DNA of 64,000 nucleotides from Gloeocapsopsis dulcis (GCF_032163395.1 NZ_CP119968.1:3126001-3190000), one strand, 5' to 3'. Positions 17,947 through 27,044 are shown, counted from the stretch's first letter. The notes: generated from the sequence alone by a model not told the origin. Program-made: numbers and translations.

Positions 17947-18807
17947 TTACTCACCTCCACCGAGATCGCTTGCCAACTGCTGCACTACCTCCACCGACAA
18001 TCCAGTCACTCTCGCCACCATTTCTACCGCAATTCCTTCGCGCAATAGATTAGTAGCTACCGACCGAATTCCTTCGTGAATACCCTCTTGAATACCCTCT
18101 TGAAGTCCTTCCGCACGTCCTTCCGCACGTCCTTCTGCACGTCCTTCTGCACGTCCTTCTGCACGTCCTTCTGCACGTCCTTCTTCTACCAAGGCTTGAT
18201 ATGTTACTGATTCCTGCATGAGTTCCCTCCGCAGTAACTGTTGCACAATGTCTTTCTCTAATACTAACCCAGCTAAAATAAATGCTGACGCCGCAACGTT
18301 ATTTTGTACGCGTTGATCTGGAATCTTAATGATTTCCTGTGCTACTTGCTGTAATGTTCCTATACGGTTACTAGTTTGACTTAAAACCGCAAAAGGTAGC
18401 AAGCCTGGATATTGCAGAAATATACTTGTTGGTTGCTCCCATAAGCGAATTACTTCAAATTCATGACGAGTTTTTTCAAGGATAAATGTTGTTTGTTGTG
18501 CTAGTTCGGAAGCCGATTGTCGCAAATAAATCACGACTTGGTGCATCTGCTTGAAAGGAAAGCGACGATATACTCGCAGCCGATAATCAATCATCCGAAA
18601 TGGAATATCAGTTTTGGGTTGGGTTTGAAATTCTAAATGCAGTACAACTTCTTCTGCCTCCAGTAAGATCAACGCATCAGCACGAATTGGTTCTAATGAA
18701 AGTTCTGAAGGGCTTAACTCAGTAAAATTGAGAGATTTCCCGAGTAGCCAGTTGGCAAAATCGCTAGAAAAATTTTCGACTAAAAATTTACAGATATTGT
18801 CAAACAT
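17947..18807 (-). CDS. Rpn-family PD-(D/E)XK nuclease / transposase-like protein
   Basis: Rpn (recombination-promoting nuclease, formerly YhgA-like transposase) family protein of 286 residues, abundant in cyanobacteria. The nuclease core is near the N-terminus: Asp in IRADALILL and Glu-x-Gln in VLHLEFQT, then PFRMIDYRLRVYRRF. Residues about 210-236 are tandem Gly-Arg-Ala-Glu repeats encoded by a 12-bp DNA repeat, followed by EGIQEGIHEGI and a short C-terminal helix pair. Rpn proteins have DNA nuclease activity and some Rpn genes vary in length through such repeats. It lies tail-to-tail with the siderophore-binding gene; relation to that cluster is doubtful. Confidence 0.85.
   Translation of the reverse strand: MFDNICKFLVENFSSDFANWLLGKSLNFTELSPSELSLEPIRADALILLEAEEVVLHLEFQTQPKTDIPFRMIDYRLRVYRRFPFKQMHQVVIYLRQSASELAQQTTFILEKTRHEFEVIRLWEQPTSIFLQYPGLLPFAVLSQTSNRIGTLQQVAQEIIKIPDQRVQNNVAASAFILAGLVLEKDIVQQLLRRELMQESVTYQALVEEGRAEGRAEGRAEGRAEGRAEGRAEGLQEGIQEGIHEGIRSVATNLLREGIAVEMVARVTGLSVEVVQQLASDLGGGE
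18105..18184 (-). repeat. 12-bp tandem repeat inside the Rpn-type gene
   Basis: Six consecutive 12-bp units, GTCCTTCCGCAC twice then GTCCTTCTGCAC four times (18105-18176), plus a partial seventh unit. Each encodes Ala-Glu-Gly-Arg on the minus strand. Being a multiple of three, copy-number change by slippage would alter protein length without a frameshift. Confidence 0.95.
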
Positions 18808-18891
18808 GAGGAGATTTTATCAGGTAATTGCTGCGATCGCTGTTGCTCAAGGAAGCTAGTATTTGGCAAAGTAGTGAAAACCTAAATTGAT

Positions 18892-19347
18892 ATGCGTGTT
18901 GTTATTCAACGAGTTAAATCTTCTCAAGTTACTGTTGATGGTGAAATTGTCGGTAAGATTAGACGAGGGCTTAATTTACTGGTTGGTATTGCTGATACTG
19001 ATACTGAAGCGGAACTCGATTGGCTGGTACGCAAGTGCTTAGGATTGCGCATTTTTCCTGACGAGGATGCTATAGACGATCGCTTTTCTAAATCTGTGGA
19101 AGAAATCAATGGTGAATTATTAGTTATCAGCCAATTTACGCTTTATGGAGACTGTCATAAAGGGCGTCGTCCTTCTTTTGACCGTTCCGCATCGCCCAAC
19201 GTCGCAGCAGATTTGTATCACTTGTTTGTGAGTAAACTTCGGCAAAGTGGTTTAAAAGTAGAAACTGGCATATTTGGTGCAATGATGCAAGTTTCGATTG
19301 AAAATGATGGTCCAGTTACTCTTTTACTTAATAAAGAGCATGTTTAG
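18892..19347 (+). CDS. dtd: D-aminoacyl-tRNA deacylase
   Basis: Dimeric proofreading enzyme that hydrolyses D-amino acids (and glycine mischarged on tRNA-Ala) from tRNA. The 151-residue sequence is full length, begins with the canonical [18 protein letters not shown], contains the SQFTLYGD motif near residue 80 and the cross-subunit Gly-Pro motif NDGPVTLLL near the C-terminus. The Thr of that motif and the Ser-Gln-x-Thr loop line the active site in the family. It is a stand-alone gene; 84 bp separate it from the divergent Rpn-type gene. Confidence 0.95.
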   Translation: MRVVIQRVKSSQVTVDGEIVGKIRRGLNLLVGIADTDTEAELDWLVRKCLGLRIFPDEDAIDDRFSKSVEEINGELLVISQFTLYGDCHKGRRPSFDRSASPNVAADLYHLFVSKLRQSGLKVETGIFGAMMQVSIENDGPVTLLLNKEHV

Positions 19348-19513
19348 TATAATAAATTACTAATATGCAAAGTTATGAATTCTGCATGGGCTTAACTCAA
19401 AACTCTGAAAGCAATATATGCCGATCCTCACCTATTGACAATTACCAATTATCCAAAAAATGAGAAAATATGAATCTATAGGTAAGATGCAACAAGAGTA
19501 ATCGCAAAGTATT

Positions 19514-19849
19514 ATGGCTCAAATTCAGTTTTTTAGAGGCGTTGATGAAGAAGTCATTCCAGATGTACGTTTAACGCGATCGCGTGACGGCAGCAACGGT
19601 ACAGCCACTTTTTACTTTCAAAATCCCCAAGCTTTGAGTAGCGAAGCGACAGAAGAAATTACTGGAATGTATATGATTGATGAAGAGGGGATGCTGACAA
19701 CTCGCGAAGTGAAGGGTAAATTCGTTAACGGTAAGCCGGAAGCCTTAGAGGTGCTCTACCTCATGCAATCTCCTGATGAATGGGATCGTTTCCTGCGATT
19801 TATGCAGCGCTATGCAGAAACTCATGGCTTAGAATTTAGCAAGTCATAA
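19514..19849 (+). CDS. psb28: Photosystem II assembly/reaction centre protein Psb28
   Basis: Small soluble protein on the cytoplasmic face of thylakoids that binds CP47-containing PSII assembly intermediates. The 111 residues match the family over the whole length, with [20 protein letters not shown] at the N-terminus, the TATFYFQNP strand, [20 protein letters not shown] and [19 protein letters not shown]. No membrane segment, as expected. It is followed 21 bp later by moaB; no functional link between the two is known. A possible -35 TTGACA lies at about 19436, but I could not place a convincing -10. Confidence 0.95.
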   Translation: MAQIQFFRGVDEEVIPDVRLTRSRDGSNGTATFYFQNPQALSSEATEEITGMYMIDEEGMLTTREVKGKFVNGKPEALEVLYLMQSPDEWDRFLRFMQRYAETHGLEFSKS

Positions 19850-19870
19850 ATTTAATTACTCTTACCTTTG

Positions 19871-20389
19871 ATGACACATCAGCCACACCCTGATCTCCCT
19901 AGTATGACAGTTACCTGTGCTGTCATCACGGTAAGTGATACACGCAATTTTGAGACCGATAAAAGTGGTCAATTAATCAAACAGCTACTTTTGGATGCCG
20001 ATCATACGGTGGGGGCATATACAATTATTCCAGATGAGCCAATACAAATTCAAAATCAGTTACACAAGTTAGCTAGTCAAGTAAACTTGGACGCAGTTAT
20101 TTGCAATGGTGGTACTGGAGTTGCCCCCAGAGACACAACTTATGACGCGATCGCCAATCTCCTTGAGAAAACTTTACCTGGCTTTGGAGAACTGTTTCGC
20201 TACTTGAGTTATCAAGAAATCGGTTCGCGGGCAATTGCCTCCCGTGCGATCGCGGGTGTCTATCAAGGAAAGCTCGTTTTCTCACTGCCTGGTTCTTCAA
20301 ATGCTGTCAAACTCGGAATGCAGCAACTAATTTTACCAGAACTTATTCATTTGATTGGTCAAATAAGAGGAAATAGGGAGAAAAATTAA
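19871..20389 (+). CDS. moaB: Molybdenum cofactor biosynthesis protein MoaB/Mog family
   Basis: MogA/MoaB-type molybdopterin-binding protein, about 172 residues, involved in adenylation of molybdopterin during Mo-cofactor synthesis. Family motifs are CAVITVSDTRNFETDKSG near the N-terminus, NGGTGVAPRDTTYDA (the binding loop with Gly-Gly-Thr-Gly and the downstream Asp) and IASRAIAGVYQGKLVFSLPGSSNAV. Start taken as ATG 19871 rather than the TTG one codon earlier. Whether it is catalytically MogA-like or a MoaB paralogue cannot be told by eye. It lies 21 bp after psb28 on the same strand. Confidence 0.9.
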   Translation: MTHQPHPDLPSMTVTCAVITVSDTRNFETDKSGQLIKQLLLDADHTVGAYTIIPDEPIQIQNQLHKLASQVNLDAVICNGGTGVAPRDTTYDAIANLLEKTLPGFGELFRYLSYQEIGSRAIASRAIAGVYQGKLVFSLPGSSNAVKLGMQQLILPELIHLIGQIRGNREKN

Positions 20390-20439
20390 AGCGTGAATCA
20401 CAGATGCCCTTCGACTAAAGTTAGGGCTACCCGAACCAA

Positions 20440-20516
20440 GTTTTAAGTTTTGAGTTTTGAGTTTTGAATTAAAACTTCTTCAATTCAAAATTCAACATTC
20501 ATAACTCAGAACTTCA
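20440..20516. repeat. Heptamer repeat cluster between moaB and mraY
   Basis: GTTTTGAG units (AGTTTTGAGTTTTGAG) followed by AATTCAAAATTCAACATTC and ATAACTCAGAACTTC. The two halves are partly complementary, so the transcript could fold back. A near-identical arrangement is at 31720-31795 in the same orientation. Confidence 0.65.
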
Positions 20517-20571
20517 TAGAGGTGGACTTTGCTTATTTAGCGGCGAATTTATGCGCACTCGCATCCTTTAT

Positions 20572-21681
20572 CTAAATACTTACTTTGTTAAGCCACAAAC
20601 AAATTCCAGCTAAAATTGCATTAATCAAGTAAAACACCCCTACTACTTGTAATTCTGACCAACCTGATAGTTCGAGATGATGATGCAAAGGTGCCATCTT
20701 AAACAAACGTTTACCCACACCATCAGGATCTTTGGTGGCTTTATAATAGGCAACTTGTGCCATGACAGAAAGTGTTTCAACAAAAAAGATGCCACTCAAA
20801 ATAAATAGTGCCCAAAGTGTGTTGCTTAGTAATCCAACAGCAGCTAATGCACCACCTAAAGCCAGCGATCCTGTATCTCCCATGAATACACGCGCTGGAT
20901 TACGATTGTGAACTAAAAATCCCAAACAGCTACCACTCATACAAGCACAGAAAATCATCAATTCAGGATTGGTATGAGCAACTAAGGTACCCAGACCTAA
21001 AAATGCGATCGCAACTGTTCCCCCAGCTAAGCCATCAACACCATCAGTCAGGTTAGTAGCGTTGCTCTCGGCTACCATCACAAAAACTGCTAATAGCCAA
21101 AATAATAAACCTAACGGTAAGACATAACCGAAGGGTAAAATTACTGTCGTTGTATTACTTAATTGACTCCTCCACATCCACAGACAAAACAGCACTGCAA
21201 ACCCAATCTGCAAGACTAGCTTCATTTGAGGAGAAATTCCTTTGTTCGATTTACGGCGCAGAATTTGCCAATCATCAAGCCAGCCAATTGCCGCGTATCC
21301 TAGTGCTAGTAAACATACTGCAACTACATGAGGCGCAACTCCAGATAACACTATCGCACAGATAAGCGCAACAGGGATAAAAAAAACGCCTCCCATTGTT
21401 GGCGTACCTGCTTTTTTTAAATGAGCTTGGGGACCATCTTCGCGAATGACTTGCCCAGTTTTTAATCTAACAAGTAATGGTACTACACCATACCCTATCC
21501 CTGCAGTTGCTACTCCACAACCAATCAAAGGTAGAGTTAGAGAAGTAATTTGCCAAGGCAATCGATTTGCTGTCCAATCGAGAACAAATGCCGTAATGCC
21601 TAGCGTCATACTCAATAGCACAAGTAGATTAATGCCAGACAGATAAAATAATGAAGTTGCCGAAGATGATTTAGCTTCCAC
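20572..21681 (-). CDS. mraY: Phospho-N-acetylmuramoyl-pentapeptide-transferase
   Basis: Integral membrane enzyme transferring phospho-MurNAc-pentapeptide from UDP to undecaprenyl phosphate, making lipid I of peptidoglycan synthesis. The 369-residue protein has about ten membrane helices and all diagnostic loops: GTPTMGGVFF, the Asp-Asp pair in AIGWLDDWQIL, the catalytic ATNLTDGVDGLAGG, FMGDTGSLALGG, and the HHHLELSGW motif near the C-terminus. Start codon is GTG at 21681. It stands alone rather than in a dcw cluster, which is normal for cyanobacteria. Confidence 0.96.
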   Translation of the reverse strand: MEAKSSSATSLFYLSGINLLVLLSMTLGITAFVLDWTANRLPWQITSLTLPLIGCGVATAGIGYGVVPLLVRLKTGQVIREDGPQAHLKKAGTPTMGGVFFIPVALICAIVLSGVAPHVVAVCLLALGYAAIGWLDDWQILRRKSNKGISPQMKLVLQIGFAVLFCLWMWRSQLSNTTTVILPFGYVLPLGLLFWLLAVFVMVAESNATNLTDGVDGLAGGTVAIAFLGLGTLVAHTNPELMIFCACMSGSCLGFLVHNRNPARVFMGDTGSLALGGALAAVGLLSNTLWALFILSGIFFVETLSVMAQVAYYKATKDPDGVGKRLFKMAPLHHHLELSGWSELQVVGVFYLINAILAGICLWLNKVSI

Positions 21682-21874
21682 GAAATTCCCTCACAACAGC
21701 GCTTTTGGGTGATGACTCTTAAGTTTATCTGTGGCAATGTACTCACCACACAATTTAGAGTAACCAGGATAGAGTTTACGGGCTGTTTGATTTGCCGTCA
21801 AACTCAAAGTTTGTTGTGAAGGTTTTGGATTAACTCACTTGCTTGACTGAGAATATAACAGTATTGGCAGAGTA

Positions 21875-22105
21875 CTAATCTTCTACTTCTACGGCATCAT
21901 CATCATCAAGGTCGTAAGACATATCATCTGGATCCATTAAACCAGCAATTTCTTCCTCATTGTCTGAATATTCTGGCTCTTGGTTGTCACGTGCTATCAA
22001 GCGACCTGACGACTCTAACCAATCGAGTAACGAAGATTCATTCTTTACAGGAATCACTGCGGCACGTTGATCGCGAGGTTCTTCACGCAGAGCAGAATTA
22101 CGCAT
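21875..22105 (-). CDS. DUF3134 family small acidic protein
   Basis: A 76-residue soluble protein confined, as far as I know, to cyanobacteria. It opens with a conserved basic stretch (NSALREEPRDQRAAVIPVK), continues with SSLLDWLESSGRLIARD, and ends in a strongly acidic tail (EEEIAGLMDPDDMSYDLDDDD). No enzymatic motif is visible and the function is unknown. It is divergent from the PAP/fibrillin gene, with about 165 bp between the two. Family recognition is from memory of this motif layout, so moderate confidence in the name; confident that it is a real gene. Confidence 0.75.
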   Translation of the reverse strand: MRNSALREEPRDQRAAVIPVKNESSLLDWLESSGRLIARDNQEPEYSDNEEEIAGLMDPDDMSYDLDDDDAVEVED

Positions 22106-22272
22106 AGTAAGTATTGTGACAGGAAGACTATTCTAATCTATATAGTTCAAGTTTATCACTAAAAAAGCTGTTGACTTTTGGCTTAGAGCCATAATTTGTA
22201 AAGCTAACTGAGTTAGTGTTAGTGAAATAAGGTATAAACCTCCATGAGCTAGAAAAAATAGGGAAGGGTGTG

Positions 22273-22860
22273 ATGATAGGGAAGACAACACTGTTAGAAG
22301 CGATCGCAGGAAAAAATCGGGGATTATTGGCAACCGAACAAGACAAGCAAGCTATTTTAATGGCGATCGCGCAGTTAGAAGAGCGTAACCCGACTCCTCA
22401 CCCCGTTGAAGCTGGAGAATTTCTTGATGGTGACTGGCGGCTGCTTTACACTACCAGTAAAGGTTTATTAAATATTGACCAGCTGCCATTATTTAAGCTC
22501 GGTCAAATTTATCAATCTATCCGTGTCGCGACCACCAGCGTATATAATATTGCAGAAGTTTATGGGATACCCTTTTTAGAAGGAATGGTAGCCGTTGCTG
22601 CGAGGTTTGAGGCGCTTTCTGAACGACGAGTACAAGTAAAATTCGAGCGTTCAATCTTAGGTTTACAGCGTTTGGTAGGCTACAATAAGTCACCCAGAGA
22701 CTTTGTTGGACAGATTGAAGCGGGAAAAAAGTTTGCAGCAGTTGACTTTCGTTTAGATAACCGCGAGCAACAAGGGTGGCTAGATATTACTTATCTCGAT
22801 CGTGATTTACGCATCGGACGTGGTAACGAAGGCAGTGTCTATGTTTTGAGTAAAGTTTAG
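22273..22860 (+). CDS. PAP/fibrillin family protein
   Basis: A 195-residue plastid-lipid-associated protein (fibrillin) homologue. Fibrillins are lipocalin-like proteins that associate with thylakoid membranes and plastoglobule-like lipid bodies and help in stress protection and carotenoid or quinone handling. Family landmarks are KTTLLEAIAGKNRG, LDGDWRLLYTTSKGLLNI, LFKLGQIYQSI, the FERSILGLQRLVGY segment and the closing DLRIGRGNEGSVYVLSK. Start at ATG 22273, directly after an in-frame GTG. Precise ligand unknown. Confidence 0.9.
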   Translation: MIGKTTLLEAIAGKNRGLLATEQDKQAILMAIAQLEERNPTPHPVEAGEFLDGDWRLLYTTSKGLLNIDQLPLFKLGQIYQSIRVATTSVYNIAEVYGIPFLEGMVAVAARFEALSERRVQVKFERSILGLQRLVGYNKSPRDFVGQIEAGKKFAAVDFRLDNREQQGWLDITYLDRDLRIGRGNEGSVYVLSKV

Positions 22861-22872
22861 CGATCGTTGGCA

Positions 22873-24741
22873 TTACTGTCGGTCTTGAGCAATAATTGCT
22901 GCTGCTGTCTGTTTATCTACTGGCTGATAAAATAGATATCCTTGACCATACCTACACTGTAATGTTTTAAGCTGATTTCTTTGTTCCACTGTTTCTATGC
23001 CTTCGGCTATTGCGTCCATACCCAAGTTCTGAGCTAGTGTCATAATGACTTGAACAATCTTTGGCTTTTCATGATTAGTTTGAATTGTGTTAATAAAAGA
23101 GCGATCAATTTTAAGAACGTCAACTGGAAAACGGTGTAAAGAACTCAAGGATGAATAGCCTGTACCAAAGTCATCCAAATATATTTCAATGCCCAAGTCT
23201 CTCAGTCGCAGGAGCATTGCAGTTGCAGATTCTGCATTTTCCATAATTGTGCTCTCAGTGATTTCCAGCTTCAAGCTACGCGGATCAAGGTTAGTTGAGT
23301 GCAGAATGTGAATGATTTGCTCAACAAGATCTGGTTGTGAAAACTGTTTGCTAGAAAGATTCACACTAATTGTTAATGGTTGGGCGGAAAATTCCAACTG
23401 CCATGTATGTAGCTGACGGCATGCCTCAGAAAGTACCCAATAGCCAATTGGGACGATCGCTCCGGTTTCTTCTGCTACTGAGATAAAATCCACTGGGTTG
23501 AGCAAGCCACGCGTTGGATGTTGCCAGCGAATCAGCGCTTCAAAACCAGTGATTCTGCCTGTGTCTACTAGTACTATCGGCTGGTAGTAAATCTGAAACT
23601 CCTGACGCTCAATTGCCCGCCGGAGATCGTTCTCTAGTTGCATGAGCTTGACAACCGAGTCATGCATTTCTATATCAAAGACCTCGTACCGCGCCTTACC
23701 AAGTACCTTGGCGCGATACATTGCCGTATCAGCATCGCGCAGCAAGTCTTCTGGTTGGTGATAAGCTGTTGTACCCAGAGCAATGCCTATACTGATGCTG
23801 GTAAATACTTCGTGTCCACTCAAGCTGGAAGGCAATGATAATCTTGCCTGAATTCGCTCTGCCACATCAGTAGCGTCGCTGATACCCTTAATATTGTCGA
23901 GCAAAATCACAAACTCGTCACCTCCGAGCCGAGCAACCATATCCTCAGGACGCAGGCATGCCTTCAATCTGCGTGCAGTTGCGATCAGTAGCTGATCTCC
24001 TACCATATGCCCAAGGCTATCGTTAACAACCTTAAATCGATCTAAATCCATAAAGAGCACAGCAAACAAGTAGTCTGCGTTCCATTTTGTCTGCAAAATT
24101 GCAGATTTCAGTTGTTTCATAAAAAGTGCTCGGTTTGGCAAACCTGTCAACTCATCATGAAAGACATGGTGCCGGAGTTTCGCTTCTGATTTCTGACGCT
24201 CAATAATGCTTTGTTTTAAATTTTTTAAATTGCGTCGCAACTCTAGTTGCGCTACAACTTGATCTGCTAGAACCCTGATAAATTGTATCTGTTCGCAACT
24301 TAATTCCCGTGGAACATGATCGAGCACGCATAGAGTTCCCAAGGTAAAACCATTAGGGGCGATCAGGGGAGCACCTGCATAAAACCGAATCCGAGCATCG
24401 CCAACCACAAAAGGGTTAGTTGCAAACCGCTCATCAGCCAAGGTGTCTGGAATAACTAATAATTCAGCTTGCCGGATAGTATAAGCGCAGAAAGTAATAT
24501 CGCAGGGTTCTTCGGTTGCCATGAACCCCATTTTTGATTTGTACCACTGTCGCTGAGCATCGACTAAGCTGATTGCAGCAATCGGAGTTTGGCAAATGTA
24601 AGCAACTAAACGAGTTATATTGTCAAAATGTGCTTCGGGAACAGTATCTAGAATCTGATACTGACACAGTGCCTGCAAACGATTGATTTCAGTCTCAGGT
24701 AATTTACACTGCCAATGTGAGTTTGAACTACTCGGGAGCAT
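22873..24741 (-). CDS. GAF-GGDEF-EAL cyclic-di-GMP signalling protein
   Basis: A 622-residue soluble bifunctional candidate for c-di-GMP turnover. Residues about 25-175 form a GAF sensor domain (no Cys in a clear chromophore position, so probably not a phytochrome). A short coiled coil leads to a GGDEF domain with intact LGGDEF active site and an RPED inhibitory I-site five residues before it. The EAL domain is also intact: FEALIRW, VNLSSKQF, LEITES, DDFGTGYSS, LKIDRSF and IAEGIE. Both synthase and phosphodiesterase activities are therefore possible. It lies alone; an inverted repeat (24868-24899) sits upstream of its start. Confidence 0.93.
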   Translation of the reverse strand: MLPSSSNSHWQCKLPETEINRLQALCQYQILDTVPEAHFDNITRLVAYICQTPIAAISLVDAQRQWYKSKMGFMATEEPCDITFCAYTIRQAELLVIPDTLADERFATNPFVVGDARIRFYAGAPLIAPNGFTLGTLCVLDHVPRELSCEQIQFIRVLADQVVAQLELRRNLKNLKQSIIERQKSEAKLRHHVFHDELTGLPNRALFMKQLKSAILQTKWNADYLFAVLFMDLDRFKVVNDSLGHMVGDQLLIATARRLKACLRPEDMVARLGGDEFVILLDNIKGISDATDVAERIQARLSLPSSLSGHEVFTSISIGIALGTTAYHQPEDLLRDADTAMYRAKVLGKARYEVFDIEMHDSVVKLMQLENDLRRAIERQEFQIYYQPIVLVDTGRITGFEALIRWQHPTRGLLNPVDFISVAEETGAIVPIGYWVLSEACRQLHTWQLEFSAQPLTISVNLSSKQFSQPDLVEQIIHILHSTNLDPRSLKLEITESTIMENAESATAMLLRLRDLGIEIYLDDFGTGYSSLSSLHRFPVDVLKIDRSFINTIQTNHEKPKIVQVIMTLAQNLGMDAIAEGIETVEQRNQLKTLQCRYGQGYLFYQPVDKQTAAAIIAQDRQ

Positions 24742-25060
24742 AGCAAGCTTAGCGCATAAACCATGATTGATGTTTGGTCAATTTTCCGGCCACAAGGTAA
24801 GTGTACCCATTTGCTCTGCTTAAAAAACTAGTCCTTACGGATAGAAATTCGAGGGAACCTTAGGTTTATGGGTAATACCCTTGTTAGAATATTACCCATA
24901 TTTCATAGACAAACAAACAATAAAATGACTGCTTGGGTTACAAGGGCAAGACTTGTTGCCTTACCCCCATAATTGAGTCAATTCCTATGAGTTAAAAAAG
25001 CACAGCTCTCAGTCACTACCTACAGATAGTACCCGATGAACAGATAAAGTAGAAGAGGCA
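24742..25060. other. Non-coding gap between the GGDEF/EAL and 2OG-oxygenase genes
   Basis: About 320 bp with no supported gene. Its main structure is a perfect 10-bp inverted repeat, ATGGGTAATA (24868-24877) and TATTACCCAT (24890-24899), with a 12-nt loop and no T-run on either strand, so more likely an operator than a terminator. Confidence 0.5.
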
Positions 25061-25894
25061 TTAACTCCAATAAGTTAAAGGCATATTCTGACCGCGATAT
25101 CCTACAAAACATGACATAGATACTCGCGGTCCCTGTTTTGATGGACGTACTGCATGAACTCGCCCTGAATCAAAGAGAACTAGATCGCCAGCACGTGGTT
25201 TATACAACACTTCTGATGGTGGGAGTTTATTTTGATCAAAGTGGAGATCGTCGCAAGCAAGTTTGAGAAACTCTTGATAGGACGGTTTTATTCCCCAAAT
25301 CTCTAGCTCTCCGCCAAATTTTGCCTCTCGTAAATATATGTTTGCAGAAAGCTGAGACAGAAGCATGCCATCGCTTGAGTTATCTACAAGATCACGAGCT
25401 AAGACATCTTGGTGTGGGGGAAGCTCAAAGCTATCCTCGAACATACGTGCAATTCCAACCATCATCGGTTGTCCATGAATATTCTCAAGTCGAGCGCCTG
25501 CAGACCATATTTCTTCCAGCTCAACTCGCAGCTTATCAATTGGGGAAAGGTAAGGGAAGCAAGTCTTTCTGATAGTAGTACGCATGCGCTGAGCCTCTGC
25601 ATAGTAGCGTTCCAAGAGCACTGGATCTCCTTTAGTCTCGAAAAAAGTCATTCCAGTTCTTTGCACACCAACATTTTGCGCTCGTAAGTAGCGGGCAAAC
25701 TCTGGAAGTTTTAGCAACCTTTTGCACAGTTGCTCGCAAAGCCACTTTGGATAGTAGTCAGTAACACATAAGGCAATGAATTTACCTTGTACTAAATCAA
25801 CTAAGTCTTGTCGTGTGAGAACTGTTGTGGCTTTAATAGGTAATGTTGCAACATTTGTGCGCGCCACTTCTTTACGAACTACACTGATTCCCAT
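25061..25894 (-). CDS. 2OG-Fe(II) oxygenase family protein
   Basis: Candidate non-haem iron, 2-oxoglutarate-dependent dioxygenase of 277 residues. The double-stranded beta-helix motifs are visible in order: His-x-Asp in LPPHQDVLA (near residue 160), ANIYLREAKFGGELEIW, and the distal His plus the 2OG-binding Arg in DSGRVHAVRPSKQGPRVSMSCF (near 250-265). Because the carboxylate ligand Asp is kept, hydroxylase-type chemistry is expected rather than halogenation. The N-terminal 120 residues (DYYPKWLCEQLCKRL, RTGMTFFETKGDP) are unfamiliar to me. It is an orphan with gaps of more than 300 bp on both sides and no biosynthetic neighbours. Substrate unknown. Confidence 0.78.
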   Translation of the reverse strand: MGISVVRKEVARTNVATLPIKATTVLTRQDLVDLVQGKFIALCVTDYYPKWLCEQLCKRLLKLPEFARYLRAQNVGVQRTGMTFFETKGDPVLLERYYAEAQRMRTTIRKTCFPYLSPIDKLRVELEEIWSAGARLENIHGQPMMVGIARMFEDSFELPPHQDVLARDLVDNSSDGMLLSQLSANIYLREAKFGGELEIWGIKPSYQEFLKLACDDLHFDQNKLPPSEVLYKPRAGDLVLFDSGRVHAVRPSKQGPRVSMSCFVGYRGQNMPLTYWS

Positions 25895-26242
25895 AAGAAT
25901 TCTCCAAAAAAAGTAAGTTTCAGATAAGACTAATGTAGTTACAGAAAGCCTACAAACTCATCAAGAAAACATACCTATTAGTTATGAGAAGCTGAGAAAA
26001 AAACAAATAAATTTACTAACCTTCGCTGCGATGAAGCTAAACTCAATCATGAATGCTGGCGTTTTGACTTGAAGCTACTCGGACGTGGTAAATAGCGATC
26101 GCAATTGTTATCCATTACCAATTACCACAACTCATAAGTTAACCTAAAGCTAATCAGTTACTAGCTTGGTGCCATGTCTCAAAAAGACGCGCCACATACA
26201 TCCTCAGAGTAAAATTGAATAAAGCTACTTATCAATAGCTCT
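25895..26242. other. Non-coding gap upstream of the 2OG-oxygenase gene
   Basis: About 350 bp, AT-rich, between divergent genes. I see no open frame of merit, RNA gene or clear operator. Confidence 0.4.
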
Positions 26243-27022
26243 ATGCGTCTATCTCAAGGGCAGCTAAACTTACTTGAACGTTGCCCGCGTCAATTTCAAC
26301 ACACTTACTTAGAGCAACTTGGTTCTCCAACCAGCTTAGAGCAACAAGAACGCCTCATGTGGGGCAGTCGCTTTCACCTGCTCATGCAGCAGCGCGAACT
26401 TGGATTGCCAATTGAATCTTTAGTGCAAGAAGATACTCAACTACAATGCTGGATGAGTGCGTTTACCAGTGTTGCTCCAGAAATTTTAACACCAGATGCC
26501 ACTCAAGCCTTCCGCGAAAGCGAACACTATCGCACATTGCAAATTCAAGATTATTTGTTAACAGTAATTTATGACTTATTAATTGCAGACGATCGCCAAG
26601 CCCAAATTCTCGATTGGAAAACTTACCCCAAACCCCAAAATCGTCGCGCTTTAACACAAAACTGGCAAACACGTCTTTACTTATATGTCTTAGCAGAAAC
26701 CAGCGAATATCTCCCTGAACAGCTTTCTATGACTTACTGGTTTATTCAGTCAGAGAATCAGCCACAAAGTCTCAAATTTACCTATAACAACGTCCAGCAC
26801 GCAAAAACGGCACAACAACTAAACTATCTATTAAACCAACTAACACAATGGTTGCAACGTTACGAACACGGCGAACCATTTCCACAAATAACATTAGGGA
26901 GTAAGCTGTGCGATCTTTGTCAGTATGCAACCCGCTGTCATCGCGACGATCGCTACGATGCAGAAGCATCCCCTCAAAACTTACTGCCAAATCTTGTAAA
27001 TATTCAAGAAGTCCCATTATGA
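26243..27022 (+). CDS. PD-(D/E)XK nuclease family protein with Fe-S-type cysteines (RecB/Cas4-like)
   Basis: A 259-residue RecB-type exonuclease-domain protein. The nuclease core is the Asp in IYDLLIADD and the Asp-x-Lys in QILDWKTYP, with the family's QTRLYLYVLAE helix after it. One cysteine near the N-terminus (LLERCPRQFQHTY) and three near the C-terminus (KLCDLCQYATRC) match the 4Fe-4S staple seen in AddB and Cas4-type nucleases. No cas genes or CRISPR are nearby, so a general DNA-repair role is likelier. It begins a tight cluster with a GNAT gene (22 bp later) and recJ (59 bp after that), the latter also a nuclease. Confidence 0.88.
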   Translation: MRLSQGQLNLLERCPRQFQHTYLEQLGSPTSLEQQERLMWGSRFHLLMQQRELGLPIESLVQEDTQLQCWMSAFTSVAPEILTPDATQAFRESEHYRTLQIQDYLLTVIYDLLIADDRQAQILDWKTYPKPQNRRALTQNWQTRLYLYVLAETSEYLPEQLSMTYWFIQSENQPQSLKFTYNNVQHAKTAQQLNYLLNQLTQWLQRYEHGEPFPQITLGSKLCDLCQYATRCHRDDRYDAEASPQNLLPNLVNIQEVPL

Positions 27023-27044
27023 AGGACTGAATAGTAAATTAATT

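Noticed and set aside
26243-27022. Cas4 of a CRISPR system
   Set aside because: Cysteines and nuclease motif are Cas4-like, but no cas genes or repeat-spacer array occur in the window; the neighbours are a GNAT gene and recJ.
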